Shown piece by piece: positions 7,208 through 17,430 of a DNA stretch of 54,336 nt. The position numbers and the translations under genes were made by a program. Positions within the stretch are counted from its first letter, which is position 1, and every line of letters begins with the position of its first letter. Origin of the DNA: Mycobacterium sp. Its GTDB lineage: Bacteria; Actinomycetota; Actinomycetes; Mycobacteriales; Mycobacteriaceae. Below the pieces are notes generated by a model. It had not been told where the DNA came from. It made no database searches and saw only the letters and a list, made by a program, of their open reading frames with translations. Location: assembly GCA_021732005.1 (NCBI GenBank), contig JAKFVT010000030.1, positions 1-54,336 on the forward strand, given 5' to 3'.

Positions 7208-8874
7208 ACGCTCTCCCCCGCCGGCTCCCGCTGCCGAACCTGGCGCGAGTCCTTGCGACTATCACGTTCTGCGGCAACGGGTTTGAGCGGCAACGGGCTG
7301 GTGGTGACCTTGTGGCCGCGCACCAGCGGAAGGGTCAGCCGGAAGCAGGCACCCTTGCCGGGTTCCCCCCACGCCTCGAGCCGGCCCTGGTGCAGCCGGG
7401 CATCCTCGATGCTGATCGCCAGGCCCAAACCCGTTCCGCCGGAACGACGCACGCGGGAGGGGTCCGAGCGCCAGAACCGGCTGAACACCAGCTTCTCCTC
7501 GCCGGGACGCAGGCCGACACCGAAGTCGCGGACGGTGACGGCGACGGTGTCCTCGTCGGCGGCCATCCGGATGTGGACCGGCTTGTGCTCAGCATGGTCG
7601 ATCGCATTGGCGATCAGGTTGCGCAGGATGCGCTCGACGCGGCGGGCATCGACCTCGGCGATGACCTCGCTGTCCGGCAGGTTGACCATCAGTTCGATGC
7701 CGGCCTCGTCGGCCAGGTGCCCGACATTGCCGAGCGCGCTGTTGACCGTGGAGCGCAAATCGACTGCCTCGACCGAGAGTTCGGCGACGCCGGCGTCGTG
7801 GCGGGAGATCTCGAGTAGGTCGTTGAGCAGGGTCTCGAATCGGTCGAGCTCGTTGACCATCAACTCGGTGGACCGGCGCAGCGCCGGGTCCAGATCCTCG
7901 GAATGGTCGTGAATCAGATCGGCTGCCATCCGCACAGTGGTCAGCGGCGTGCGCAGTTCATGGCTGACGTCCGAGGTGAACCGGCGCTGCAGATTGCCGA
8001 ACTCCTCGAGGTTGGTGATCTGGCGCTGCAGGCTTTCGGCCATGTCGTTGAACGACACCGCCAGTCGCGCCATATCGTCCTCGCCGCGCACCGGCATCCG
8101 CTCGGACAGATGGCCCTCGGCGAAGCGTTCGGCGATCCGCGATGCCGAACGCACGGGCAGCACCACCTGCCGGGAAACCAGCAGGGCGATCCCGGCGAGC
8201 AGCACCAGCAGGACCAGACCGCCGGTGGCCATCGTTCCGCGCACCAACGTGATCGTGTTCTCCTCGCTGTTGAGCGGGAACACCAGGTAGAGCTCGAGAT
8301 TGGGCACCCGCGCGGGCACCGGGGTGCCGATCAGCAGCGCCGGACCAGAGAACGATTCGGTGCGCACCGTCGAGTACTGGTAGCTGACCTGGCCGGCTTT
8401 GACGAAGTCGCGCAACGATTTCGGAATCTGGTCGACCGGTCCCGCAGCGGTGGCCGCCCGCGGTCCATCGCCGGGGACCATCAACACTGCGTCGAACGTG
8501 CCGGCCAACGCCGCGCCGGACGACTGGCCGGTCTTGGAGATCAAGGTGTTGCGGGCCAGCTGCAGGCCGCTGTCCAGAGACCGCGCCTCTTCACCACTGA
8601 CCGTTCCGCTGACCGTATTGCGCGCCCGATCCAGTTCCTCGGTCGCCGCGTGGACCTTGACGTCAAGCACCCGGTTGGTGATCTGGCTGGTGAGCACGAA
8701 GCCGAGCGCCACGATGACGGCGGCCGACAGACCCAACGTCAGCACAACCACCCGCAACTGCAGCGACCGGCGCCAGATCAACCCCAGTGCTCGACTCAGC
8801 GCACTCGTACCCCGAACCAGGGGACCCGATCGTCCCCACGGACCGCGGATGCGCCGCCTCGAGCCGAACATCAC
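7204..8874 (-). CDS. mtrB: sensor histidine kinase MtrB
   Basis: 556 residues. Membrane segments lie at about 40-62 and 212-234 with an extracytoplasmic domain between, then a HAMP region ([12 protein letters not shown]), a HisKA domain with the phospho-acceptor in S-H-E-L-R-T-P (about residue 304), and a HATPase_c domain with N (N-L-I-A-N-A-I-D-H) and G boxes ([12 protein letters not shown]). It autophosphorylates and phosphorylates MtrA, and localises to septa in mycobacteria. The start is 22 nt after mtrA. The C-terminal tail is variable relative to M. tuberculosis. Confidence 0.96.
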   Translation of the reverse strand: MMFGSRRRIRGPWGRSGPLVRGTSALSRALGLIWRRSLQLRVVVLTLGLSAAVIVALGFVLTSQITNRVLDVKVHAATEELDRARNTVSGTVSGEEARSLDSGLQLARNTLISKTGQSSGAALAGTFDAVLMVPGDGPRAATAAGPVDQIPKSLRDFVKAGQVSYQYSTVRTESFSGPALLIGTPVPARVPNLELYLVFPLNSEENTITLVRGTMATGGLVLLVLLAGIALLVSRQVVLPVRSASRIAERFAEGHLSERMPVRGEDDMARLAVSFNDMAESLQRQITNLEEFGNLQRRFTSDVSHELRTPLTTVRMAADLIHDHSEDLDPALRRSTELMVNELDRFETLLNDLLEISRHDAGVAELSVEAVDLRSTVNSALGNVGHLADEAGIELMVNLPDSEVIAEVDARRVERILRNLIANAIDHAEHKPVHIRMAADEDTVAVTVRDFGVGLRPGEEKLVFSRFWRSDPSRVRRSGGTGLGLAISIEDARLHQGRLEAWGEPGKGACFRLTLPLVRGHKVTTSPLPLKPVAAERDSRKDSRQVRQREPAGESV

Positions 8875-8896
8875 CTGCGGCGCTCCTCCGCGCGCG

Positions 8897-9583
8897 TCAC
8901 GGCGGTCCGGCCTTGTAACCCACTCCTCGAACGGTCAGCACCACCTGCGGGTTCTCCGGGTCCTTCTCGACCTTCGCCCGCAACCGCTGGACATGCACGT
9001 TCACCAAACGGGTGTCGGCGGGGTGGCGATATCCCCACACCTGTTCGAGCAGCACATCTCGAGTAAACACCTGGCGTGGTTTGCGTGCCAGCGCCACCAG
9101 CAGGTCGAACTCCAGCGGCGTCAGCGAAATCTGCTCACCCTCCCGAGTGACCTTGTGCGCAGGCACGTCGATGTCGATGTCGGCGATCGAGAGCATCTCG
9201 GCCGGCTCGTCCTCGTTGCGCCGCAGCCGGGCACGGACGCGGGCCACCAGCTCCTTGGGTTTGAACGGCTTCATCACGTAGTCGTCGGCGCCCGACTCCA
9301 GGCCCAACACCACGTCGACCGTGTCGGTCTTGGCGGTGAGCATGACGATCGGCACGCCGGAGTCCGCGCGCAGCACCCGGCACACGTCGATGCCGTTCAT
9401 GCCGGGCAGCATGAGGTCCAGCAACACCAGATCGGGGCGGAGCTCACGCACAGCCGTCAGCGCCTGCGAGCCGTCGCCGATGACCGCGGTGTCGAAACCC
9501 TCGCCACGCAAAACAATGGTGAGCATCTCGGCCAGCGATGGGTCGTCGTCGACTACGAGAATCCTTTGCCTCATGGTGTCCAT
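8897..9583 (-). CDS. mtrA: response regulator MtrA
   Basis: 228 residues, nearly identical to M. tuberculosis MtrA as remembered. The receiver domain has V-D-D-D at 11-14, phospho-acceptor Asp56 (L-L-D-L-M-L-P-G), the T in M-L-T-A-K and the K in M-K-P-F-K. An OmpR/PhoB winged-helix DNA-binding domain makes up the rest ([13 protein letters not shown]). It controls dnaA, peptidoglycan hydrolases and division genes in mycobacteria and is essential in M. tuberculosis. The start M-D-T-M-R-Q is the conserved one; a longer in-frame extension to 9634 is not conserved. Confidence 0.97.
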   Translation of the reverse strand: MDTMRQRILVVDDDPSLAEMLTIVLRGEGFDTAVIGDGSQALTAVRELRPDLVLLDLMLPGMNGIDVCRVLRADSGVPIVMLTAKTDTVDVVLGLESGADDYVMKPFKPKELVARVRARLRRNEDEPAEMLSIADIDIDVPAHKVTREGEQISLTPLEFDLLVALARKPRQVFTRDVLLEQVWGYRHPADTRLVNVHVQRLRAKVEKDPENPQVVLTVRGVGYKAGPP

Positions 9584-9655
9584 GGTGTCACCGAATTGCG
9601 ACAAACCCCGGCTACCACACGGGCGAGTTGCCACATTTCCGCTGCGTGGGGTCCT

Positions 9656-10285
9656 CTAACCGAGCAGCGAGGCCGCCAAGGCCGCCGGATCGACGTCCGG
9701 GGCGACGATCGACCAGGGCCCACCCCAATTAGCGGCACCCAGTTCGGCGTACACCGCGCCCGTCCGGCGCTGCAGTCCGTCGTCGCGCTCATAGGCGTCA
9801 CGGGCCCGGTCGACCTCCTGCTGTGCCCGGTGCCTGGCCCGCTCAGCGGCCAACTCGACCGAGGCGTCGAGCAGGATCTGCCGATCGGGTTTAGGCAGGG
9901 CGAACCGGCCGTACTCGAGTTCACCCACCCATGACACCGCCTCACCCGAGGCGTCCTGATGCAGGCGGGCCGCGCTGTACGCCGCGTTGGACGCGACGTA
10001 GCGATCGAGGATCACCACATCGTGTCGACGACGGAGATCGGCGATCTGATCGATCGCCCCGGCCCGGTCGAGGGCGAACAGCGTCGCCATCGCATACACC
10101 GATGAGGCCAGGTCACCGTGCTGACCGTGCAGTGCCTCGCTGGCCAGGTCGGCGGTGATCGACTGGCCGTAGCGGGGGAAGGCCAGCGTGGTGACCGACC
10201 TTCCGCCCGCTTCGAACGCGCGCTGCAGACCCTGCGTCAGGGTGCGCTTGCCTGCGCCGTCGAGTCCCTCGATGACGATGAGCAC
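9656..10285 (-). CDS. tmk: thymidylate kinase
   Basis: 209 residues. The N-terminus M-L-I-V-I-E-G-L-D-G-A-G-K-R-T contains the P-loop. The D-R-Y motif (V-I-L-D-R-Y-V-A-S-N) and a C-terminal LID-like R-A-R-D-A-Y-E segment follow. It converts dTMP to dTDP with ATP in the cytoplasm. It lies 72 nt upstream of mtrA in the same direction, as in M. tuberculosis (tmk-mtrA-mtrB-lpqB). Confidence 0.95.
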   Translation of the reverse strand: MLIVIEGLDGAGKRTLTQGLQRAFEAGGRSVTTLAFPRYGQSITADLASEALHGQHGDLASSVYAMATLFALDRAGAIDQIADLRRRHDVVILDRYVASNAAYSAARLHQDASGEAVSWVGELEYGRFALPKPDRQILLDASVELAAERARHRAQQEVDRARDAYERDDGLQRRTGAVYAELGAANWGGPWSIVAPDVDPAALAASLLG

Positions 10286-10309
10286 GCCGGGAGCCTAGTC
10301 GGTTGAGCC

Positions 10310-11848
10310 TCAGCTGCCCTTGTTGATGATGTCGACGTAGTAGTTGCCGGTGCTGTTGTTCCTGCGCAGCGCGTAGATCTGCCCGGCGACACCGGTGTCG
10401 ACCGTGTAGACGTAGTCGCCAAGCTTTACGGTGGCCACGACCTTGTTGGTCACCGGGTTGTATACCTTCACGGCGCCATTGGCCGTGCCCGCGGAGAGGG
10501 AGTCGTAGGAGTTGATGACGACCAGCCCGTCGGACCCGATCGCATTGAACGTCGCGCGGCCATTGTTGCCGAGCGCCAACGGAATTGACGAAACGGAACC
10601 GGTGGCGGTGTCGATCACCGAGCTGGGTGTGTAGACATGCCCGGCATCGGCCACAAAGCGCGTTCCATTCAAATAGAACGTCGTATTGCCATTGCTGATC
10701 CCGACGGGAGTGCCCACTACGCCACCGGCTCCGACCGCCGCAACCCCCTGGGTGGAGTTGGTGAGATAACCGATCACGTAGACACCGTTGGGGCCGGCCG
10801 CGAGAGCGGGTCCGTCCCGATAAGCCAATGCGGAGCTGACGATGAAGCTGGTGAGGAGTGCTTTGTCCGCGGTGCCCGCACCCGGGTTGATCGTCCACAG
10901 GGTCGGCTTGTAGACGCCACTGTCAAGGCTGGTACTCGCGGCAAAGACTCCCGCGTTGGTCGCCACGAGCGATACGTCCGAGGTGGCCCCGAGCGGGATC
11001 GTCTTCACGATGCCGGTGTCGCTGACCATGATCACCGGGCGGTCGGTGGCCGAGAATCCGGTGATGTAGACGTTGGTGTCACCGCCGACGCCGGCAACGA
11101 TGTTGTAGGTGCCGGAGCTGTTCTCGCTGTAGGTGAACTGGCTGGGATCGAGCGCGATGGCGCTGTGTGCACCGCCGCCGTCGGCGGGATAGATCTGAAG
11201 CTCCGCCCCGGTGGTGGTTCCGCCGGCGCTGAAGGTCAGCGACAGGGCGTAGATCCGTCCGTCGGACCCGACCGTCATGGGCGGCGCATTGACGCCGTGG
11301 CCAGCACCGAGGGGGACGGTGCCGGTCACCTTGTAGTCACCGGATCCTTGGCTCGATCCGGGGCCGCGGAAGAGCTTGCTGATCTGGGTGATGATCGCCT
11401 GGGGTATGGCGAGGATCTGCTTGATGAGGTTCGCCACCCCGTTGAGCACATGCTGAATAGGGTTGGCCGCCGCGGTGGCGCGGGAGATGGCCGACACGTC
11501 GGAGGTGACGGGGGCGCTCAGCGCGGCGGCATTCGGTGGGCTCTCCGCCGCGGTGCGCGCTGCGGCCGCCGGCGCCGGCACCGCACGAACGCTTACCGGA
11601 AGGCCCGCAGCGGCCAGTGGTGCCACCGTGACGCGCTCGGGTTTGGGCTTGGTGGCAGCGCTCTTGGCGGGGCCGGCCTTGGTGCGATTGGTGTGGCCGG
11701 TGCTCGCGCTTTGCGCGTGGTCGGCCTTCGAAGTGCCAGGGGGGCTCCCGGTGTCGGCGCTGGCGGCGGCCGCGCCGCCGACTGCCACCCCCAGCCCGGC
11801 TGCCACGGCCAGCCCGCTGAACCACAGGACGTTCTTGTTCTCCGTCAT
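10310..11848 (-). CDS. secreted protein with beta-propeller-like repeats
   Basis: 512 residues. A clear Sec signal peptide has hydrophobic core 8-29 and A-S-A|D cleavage near residue 31. A Thr/Ala/Pro-rich low-complexity region follows to about 130, then an amphipathic helix (about 135-165). The rest is Gly/Ser/Thr-rich repeats with recurring V-G-S-D-G-R-I-Y-A-L, G-P-N-G-V-Y-V-I-G-Y and V-A-G-Q-I-Y-A-L strands, resembling a YncE/beta-propeller fold as in other mycobacterial exported proteins. Function unknown. A GGAGG site lies 5 nt before the ATG. It separates tmk from sahH, which are adjacent in M. tuberculosis, so it is a lineage-specific insertion. A cell-surface role is inferred. Confidence 0.65.
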   Translation of the reverse strand: MTENKNVLWFSGLAVAAGLGVAVGGAAAASADTGSPPGTSKADHAQSASTGHTNRTKAGPAKSAATKPKPERVTVAPLAAAGLPVSVRAVPAPAAAARTAAESPPNAAALSAPVTSDVSAISRATAAANPIQHVLNGVANLIKQILAIPQAIITQISKLFRGPGSSQGSGDYKVTGTVPLGAGHGVNAPPMTVGSDGRIYALSLTFSAGGTTTGAELQIYPADGGGAHSAIALDPSQFTYSENSSGTYNIVAGVGGDTNVYITGFSATDRPVIMVSDTGIVKTIPLGATSDVSLVATNAGVFAASTSLDSGVYKPTLWTINPGAGTADKALLTSFIVSSALAYRDGPALAAGPNGVYVIGYLTNSTQGVAAVGAGGVVGTPVGISNGNTTFYLNGTRFVADAGHVYTPSSVIDTATGSVSSIPLALGNNGRATFNAIGSDGLVVINSYDSLSAGTANGAVKVYNPVTNKVVATVKLGDYVYTVDTGVAGQIYALRRNNSTGNYYVDIINKGS

Positions 11849-11965
11849 GGCGCCTCCAAGGCAACATGTAGCAAATTAACCAGCTGGTAAATCGCTGCGA
11901 GATAGCTGGGAAATTACCACAGACTTGGGGATTCAGTGAAGAGCCGGTTTTCGCCGGAAACGACG

Positions 11966-12000
11966 GCGCCGAGTGTGCGCGCAGGGCACACACTCGGCGC
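11966..12000 (-). terminator. 12-bp perfect hairpin after sahH
   Basis: GCGCCGAGTGTG pairs perfectly with CACACTCGGCGC across an 11-nt loop, starting 12 bases past the sahH stop. No U-tract follows, as is common for mycobacterial terminators. A second small stem (CCGG-TTTTCG-CCGG) lies just beyond. Confidence 0.7.
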
Positions 12001-12012
12001 GATGTCGGTCGA

Positions 12013-13473
<1,461 letters not shown>

Positions 13474-13506
13474 GTAGAGCCCCATTTCGTTCGTCATTTG
13501 CCGGTG

Positions 13507-13525
13507 AGCGCGCGATACGCGCGCT
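13507..13525 (-). repeat. 8-bp perfect hairpin in the sahH leader
   Basis: AGCGCGCG-ATA-CGCGCGCT is a perfect palindromic stem with a 3-nt loop, 34 bp upstream of the chosen sahH start. A second potential pairing (GCCTG with CAGGC) lies further upstream in the same gap. It could end transcription from the tetR gene or form a 5' leader structure. No U-tract is present. Confidence 0.45.
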
Positions 13526-13580
13526 GGCGACACCCTCAGCCTGCGGGCTCGCGGGACAGGCGCTTCACGCGCTCTGACAG

Positions 13581-14213
13581 CTAAGGAATATCGACTACAC
13601 CGTAGCGTTCGGCGAACGGCGTCATCAATCGGGCCAGGTCTAAGGCCACATCGTGGTCGGCCTCGGGCGGCATCGACACGTAGCTCATCGCCAGCCGCAC
13701 TATCGCGCGCGCCAGCACCCCCGAGTCGGCCTCGCTGGCGCTGACCCAGCTGTTCATGAAGGACTCGGTGAGCTTGGCCGAGGCGCGGGTGATGATCGGC
13801 GCGCTGTCGGTGGTGATCATCTGCAGCAGGTCGGGTTTGGCGACGCCCGTCAGCAGCGAGATCACCAGCGGGTCGGCTGCCGATTCGGTGAAAAACACCC
13901 GGAAGCCTTCGGTGAAGGCGGCCAGCACGTCGCCGACGTTGGAGCTGATCGCGGTTCCGATCGCGTCCACCAGGCGGTCGGCCAACCGGATCGCGTACCC
14001 CTGTGCCAGTCCTTGGCGGGAGCCGAATTCGTTGTAGATGGTCTGGCGGCTGACCCCGGCGGTGCGCGCCACGTCGGACAGGGTGATCGCGGACCAGTCC
14101 TTGGTCAGCAGTTCCTCGCGCATCGCGTCGAGGACCGAGTCCCGCAGCAGCGCGCGAGAGGCCTCGGGATAGGGCACCCGAGGACTCTTCACATGCGCGA
14201 GAGTAGTAGTCAC
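13581..14213 (-). CDS. TetR-family regulator of the alkane operon (AlkX-like)
   Basis: 210 residues. The N-terminal TetR helix-turn-helix is seen as [21 protein letters not shown] (about 43-63), followed by an all-helical ligand-binding domain. It is the positional ortholog of Rv3249c, last gene of alkB-rubA-rubB-tetR, and its GTG overlaps the rubB stop (GTGA). The Rv3249c type is reported to control its own alkB operon. The inverted ATTTGTC/GACAAAT repeats over the alkB promoter are the obvious candidate operator. The inducer is presumably an alkane-derived molecule or fatty acid (inference). Confidence 0.88.
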   Translation of the reverse strand: MTTTLAHVKSPRVPYPEASRALLRDSVLDAMREELLTKDWSAITLSDVARTAGVSRQTIYNEFGSRQGLAQGYAIRLADRLVDAIGTAISSNVGDVLAAFTEGFRVFFTESAADPLVISLLTGVAKPDLLQMITTDSAPIITRASAKLTESFMNSWVSASEADSGVLARAIVRLAMSYVSMPPEADHDVALDLARLMTPFAERYGVVDIP

Positions 14214-14398
14214 GGCCTCGCGACTTCCACCATCTCGAAGTCCGACTTCGCCGCGCCGCAGTCCGGGCAGCTCCAGTCCTCCGGGATGTCGTCCCAGCGG
14301 GTGCCCGGGGCGATGCCGTCCTCCGGCCAGCCTTTGGCTTCGTCGTACTCGAATCCGCACTGCACGCAGATGAACAGCTTGTAGTCCTGCTCGCTCAC
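14210..14398 (-). CDS. rubB: rubredoxin (second copy)
   Basis: 62 residues with the two rubredoxin iron-binding pairs C11-x2-C14-G and C44-P-D-C47-G, and aromatic core residues F/Y/W between. It is an electron carrier between a rubredoxin reductase and the AlkB hydroxylase. The GTG start overlaps the rubA stop and its own stop overlaps the tetR GTG, giving a fully coupled chain. Confidence 0.93.
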   Translation of the reverse strand: MSEQDYKLFICVQCGFEYDEAKGWPEDGIAPGTRWDDIPEDWSCPDCGAAKSDFEMVEVARP

Positions 14399-14568
14399 TG
14401 TTTGACACCTATCTCTTCGAAGTCGATTTTTTCTCGCACCCCGCAGTCGGGGCAGCACCAGTCGTCGGGTACCTCGGTCCAGGCGGTGCCGGGCGGGAAG
14501 CCCTCCCGCGCAGCACCTTTCGCTTCGTCGTACACGTAGTCACAGATCGGGCACTGGTAGGCGCTCAT
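14395..14568 (-). CDS. rubA: rubredoxin (first copy)
   Basis: A short gene of 57 residues starting [15 protein letters not shown]. Iron ligands are C6-x2-C9 and C39-P-D-C42-G; an extra Cys38 precedes the second pair, and the first pair is followed by Asp rather than the usual Gly. It belongs to the AlkG class of rubredoxins that feed electrons to AlkB. The ATG overlaps the alkB TGA (ATGA) and its stop overlaps the rubB GTG. The two rubredoxins differ enough that they may have separate reduction roles. Confidence 0.92.
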   Translation of the reverse strand: MSAYQCPICDYVYDEAKGAAREGFPPGTAWTEVPDDWCCPDCGVREKIDFEEIGVKQ

Positions 14569-15803
14569 GCGGGCACCCCGTACCGGGCCAGGATCTTCGC
14601 CCGACGGCGCGGGTCGATGTTGACCTTGGTGATGTCACCGTCGTAGTGCTCGATGACCCGGTGGTCCATCATCCGCCGCCACACCCACGGGAAGTACGTC
14701 ACACCGATCAAAGTCGCGTAGCCGCTGGGCAATTCGGGCGCCTCGGACATACTGCGCAGCGTCTGGTAACGCCGGGTCGGGTTGGCGTGGTGGTCACTGT
14801 GCCGCTGCAGGTGATACAGGAACAGGTTGGTCACCAGATGGTCGGAGTTCCAGCTGTGCTGCGGCGAGCACCGCTCGTAGCGGCCGTTCTCGTTCTTTTG
14901 GCGCAACAGCCCGTAGTGCTCCAGGTAGTTCACCGATTCCAGCATCGCGAATCCGAACACCGCCTGGATGATCAGGAACGGAATCAGCGCGGGGCCGAAC
15001 ACCGCGATGAGCGCACCGAACAGCACCACCGACATCAGCCAGGCGTTCAGAACGTCGTTGCCCAGCCAGGTACGCGGATCCCACGGGCTCTTGCCGAGCC
15101 GGCGAATGCGGGCTGCCTCGAGCTTGACCGCCGAGCGGGCGCTACCAAACACGCTGCGCGGCAGGAACTCCCAGAACGTCTCTCCGAAGCGGGCCGACGC
15201 CGGATCCTCCGGGGTGGCGACGCGGACGTGATGGCCGCGGTTGTGCTCGATGTAGAAGTGGCCGTAGCAGGTCTGGGCCAGCGTGATCTTGGACAGCCAG
15301 CGCTCCAGTGAGTCCTTCTTGTGTCCCAGTTCGTGCGCGGTGTTGATGCCCGTTCCGCCGAGCACGCCCACCGACAGCGCCAGACCGATCTTGGCGAACC
15401 AGCTCAGTGAGCCCTCGTAGCCCAGCCAGCTGAGGTTCGACGCGGTGAACATATAAGCGCCGAAGATCAGGCTGAGGAATTGGAACGGGATGAACGCATA
15501 CGTGCAGTACCGGTAGTACTTGTCGTTCTCCAGGTACTCCATCAGCTCGTCCGGCGGGTTCTGGCCGTCGCGGCCGAACTTCAGGTCCAGCGCCGGAAGC
15601 AGCGCGTAGATCAGGAACGGGCCGACCCAGAAAAACACCTGGGAAGCCGCGGTCCAGCCGAGCTGGTTCAGACCCCAGATGACCGGCAGCACCACGAACA
15701 GTGCGGTCGGTGCGATCAAGCCCATCAACCACAGGTACCGCTTCTTGTCCCGCCAGCGCGCGGACGGCGCAGGGCCGGTGGCGGTGTCCAGTTGAGACGT
15801 CAC
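14565..15803 (-). CDS. alkB: alkane 1-monooxygenase AlkB
   Basis: 412 residues, integral membrane non-haem di-iron hydroxylase. The His boxes are present: H-E-L-G-H-K, E-H-N-R-G-H-H and L-Q-R-H-S-D-H-H, plus the AlkB signature N-Y-L-E-H-Y-G-L. About six hydrophobic segments are visible. It hydroxylates medium/long-chain n-alkanes to 1-alkanols using O2 and electrons from rubredoxin. GTG start at 15803 has GGGAGG upstream. It is the first gene of the alkB-rubA-rubB-tetR operon, and the promoter with overlapping operator lies at 15839-15887. Confidence 0.96.
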   Translation of the reverse strand: MTSQLDTATGPAPSARWRDKKRYLWLMGLIAPTALFVVLPVIWGLNQLGWTAASQVFFWVGPFLIYALLPALDLKFGRDGQNPPDELMEYLENDKYYRYCTYAFIPFQFLSLIFGAYMFTASNLSWLGYEGSLSWFAKIGLALSVGVLGGTGINTAHELGHKKDSLERWLSKITLAQTCYGHFYIEHNRGHHVRVATPEDPASARFGETFWEFLPRSVFGSARSAVKLEAARIRRLGKSPWDPRTWLGNDVLNAWLMSVVLFGALIAVFGPALIPFLIIQAVFGFAMLESVNYLEHYGLLRQKNENGRYERCSPQHSWNSDHLVTNLFLYHLQRHSDHHANPTRRYQTLRSMSEAPELPSGYATLIGVTYFPWVWRRMMDHRVIEHYDGDITKVNIDPRRRAKILARYGVPA

Positions 15804-15838
15804 GACAGTTGCCTCCCAAGTCAGGTTTCGATGACTTG

Positions 15839-15867
15839 ACTATAGAGGCGGATTTGTCGGGTGTCTA
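15839..15867 (-). promoter_or_regulatory. alkB promoter
   Basis: On the minus strand TAGACA (15867-15862) and TATAGT (15844-15839) are 17 nt apart, a good SigA-like pair. The leader to the alkB GTG would be about 30 nt. The -35 box sits inside the inverted repeat listed next. Confidence 0.6.
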
Positions 15868-15887
15868 GACAAATGAGGCTTATTTGT
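15852..15887. promoter_or_regulatory. operator-like inverted repeats at alkB promoter
   Basis: ATTTGTC (15852-15858) and GACAAAT (15868-15874) form a perfect 7-bp inverted repeat with a 9-nt spacer. A third half-site ATTTGT (15882-15887) pairs again with GACAAAT across 7 nt. The repeats cover the -35 box of alkB, and the region is only 4 bp from the end of the permease gene. It is the likely binding site of the TetR protein encoded at the end of the operon. Confidence 0.6.
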
Positions 15888-15890
15888 AAA

Positions 15891-17378
15891 TCAGCTGGCC
15901 GCGGCGGCCTCCCGCTTGGCCAACACCGAGTGGGACCGCCCGTAGAGCAGGTAGAACCCCACCCCGATGACCATCCACACCAGGAATCGGATCCACGTCA
16001 GGCCGGTGAGGTTGAGCATCAGCCAGCCACACGCCGCGATCGACAGGATGGGCAACACCGGGACCAGCGGTGCGCGGAACCCGCGCTCCAGGTCCGGGCG
16101 GGTCCGCCGAAGGATGATCACGCCGGCCGAGACCAGGATGAACGCGAACAGCGTCCCGACGTTCACCATCTCTTCGAGCTTGTCGATCGGGAAGACGGTG
16201 GCCGCGACGGCGGTCAGCACACCGACCAGCACGGTGATCCGCACCGGGGTACCGCGATTCCCCGTCTGGGCCAGCTCACGCGGCAGCAGACCGTCACGGG
16301 CCATCGCGAACAACACCCGCGACAACCCCAGAATGAGCACCATCACCACGGTGGTCAGACCGGCCAGCGCACCGATCGAAATCACCTTCGCCGCCCAGTC
16401 CACCCCGTTGATCGAGAACGCGGTGGCCAGGTTGGCGTGACCGTTCTCGGCCTTGTCGCGCAGCTCGCTGTACCGGACCATGCCCGACAACACGATGGAC
16501 ACCGACACATAGAGGACGGTGACGATCGCCAGCGAGGCGAGGATGCCCCGCGCGACGTCGCGCTGCGGGTTCTTGGTCTCCTCGGCCGTCGTGGCCACCA
16601 CGTCGAACCCGATGAACGCGAAGAACACAATCGAGGCGCCGGCCAACACACCGTAGAAGCCGTAATGACTGCTCTCCGCACCGGTCAGCAGCGAGAACAC
16701 CGACTGGTTGACGCCGGTCCCCGACCCGCTGTCACCGGCTTCCGACGGCGGAATGAAGGGCGAGAAGTTGGCCGCCTTGATGTAGAACGCCCCGACGATG
16801 ACGACGAGCAAGACGACCGCGACCTTGATGGCCGTGATCACCGCGGACACGTTCGCCGACAGCTTGGTGCCCAACGCGAGCAGCGTGGTGACGATCGCGA
16901 CGATGAGCAGCGCACCCCAGTCGAAGTTCAGCGGTCCGATGGCCACGACCCCACCGGAGAAACCGAAGACGGTGCCCAGATAACTGGACCACCCCTTGGC
17001 CACCACGGCGGCGCCGACCGCGAACTCCAAGATCAGGTCCCAGCCGATGATCCAGGCGACGAACTCCCCGAAAGTCGCGTACGAGAAGGTGTAGGCGCTG
17101 CCCGCCACCGGCAGCATCGAGGCGAACTCGGCGTAACACAGCGCGGCCAACCCGCAGGTCACGGCGGCGATGACGAAGGATACCGAGATGGCGGGACCGG
17201 TGATGTTGCCGAAAGTCGACGCGGTGACGGTGAAGATGCCTGCGCCGACGACGACGGAGACGCCGAAGACCGTGAGATCCCACCACGTCAGATTTTTGCG
17301 GAGCCGGGTGCCCGGCTCGTCGGTGTCGAGGATGGACTGTTCCACCGACTTGGTCCGCCACTTAGAGGTCGTCTGCAT
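15891..17378 (-). CDS. APC-superfamily amino acid permease
   Basis: 495 residues, the same length as recalled for Rv3253c, with 12 or more hydrophobic segments. The N-terminal G-A-G-I-F motif of cationic amino acid transporters (V-V-G-A-G-I-F-T-V-T) and F-A-F-I-G-F-D-V-V-A-T-T-A-E-E are typical of the CAT/YfnA group. It probably imports amino acids by proton symport; the substrate is not determinable. The start M-Q-T-T-S-K is chosen because AAAAGGAAC lies just upstream; an in-frame start at 17405 would be longer. Confidence 0.88.
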   Translation of the reverse strand: MQTTSKWRTKSVEQSILDTDEPGTRLRKNLTWWDLTVFGVSVVVGAGIFTVTASTFGNITGPAISVSFVIAAVTCGLAALCYAEFASMLPVAGSAYTFSYATFGEFVAWIIGWDLILEFAVGAAVVAKGWSSYLGTVFGFSGGVVAIGPLNFDWGALLIVAIVTTLLALGTKLSANVSAVITAIKVAVVLLVVIVGAFYIKAANFSPFIPPSEAGDSGSGTGVNQSVFSLLTGAESSHYGFYGVLAGASIVFFAFIGFDVVATTAEETKNPQRDVARGILASLAIVTVLYVSVSIVLSGMVRYSELRDKAENGHANLATAFSINGVDWAAKVISIGALAGLTTVVMVLILGLSRVLFAMARDGLLPRELAQTGNRGTPVRITVLVGVLTAVAATVFPIDKLEEMVNVGTLFAFILVSAGVIILRRTRPDLERGFRAPLVPVLPILSIAACGWLMLNLTGLTWIRFLVWMVIGVGFYLLYGRSHSVLAKREAAAAS

Positions 17379-17430
17379 GTTCCTTTTAATACCCCGGTTA
17401 GGCATTCTCTGAGCGGGGAACTATGAAGCC

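Noticed and set aside
13474..13580. SAH riboswitch upstream of sahH
   Set aside because: The leader has hairpins but I could not match the known SAH riboswitch core; kept only as a structured leader.
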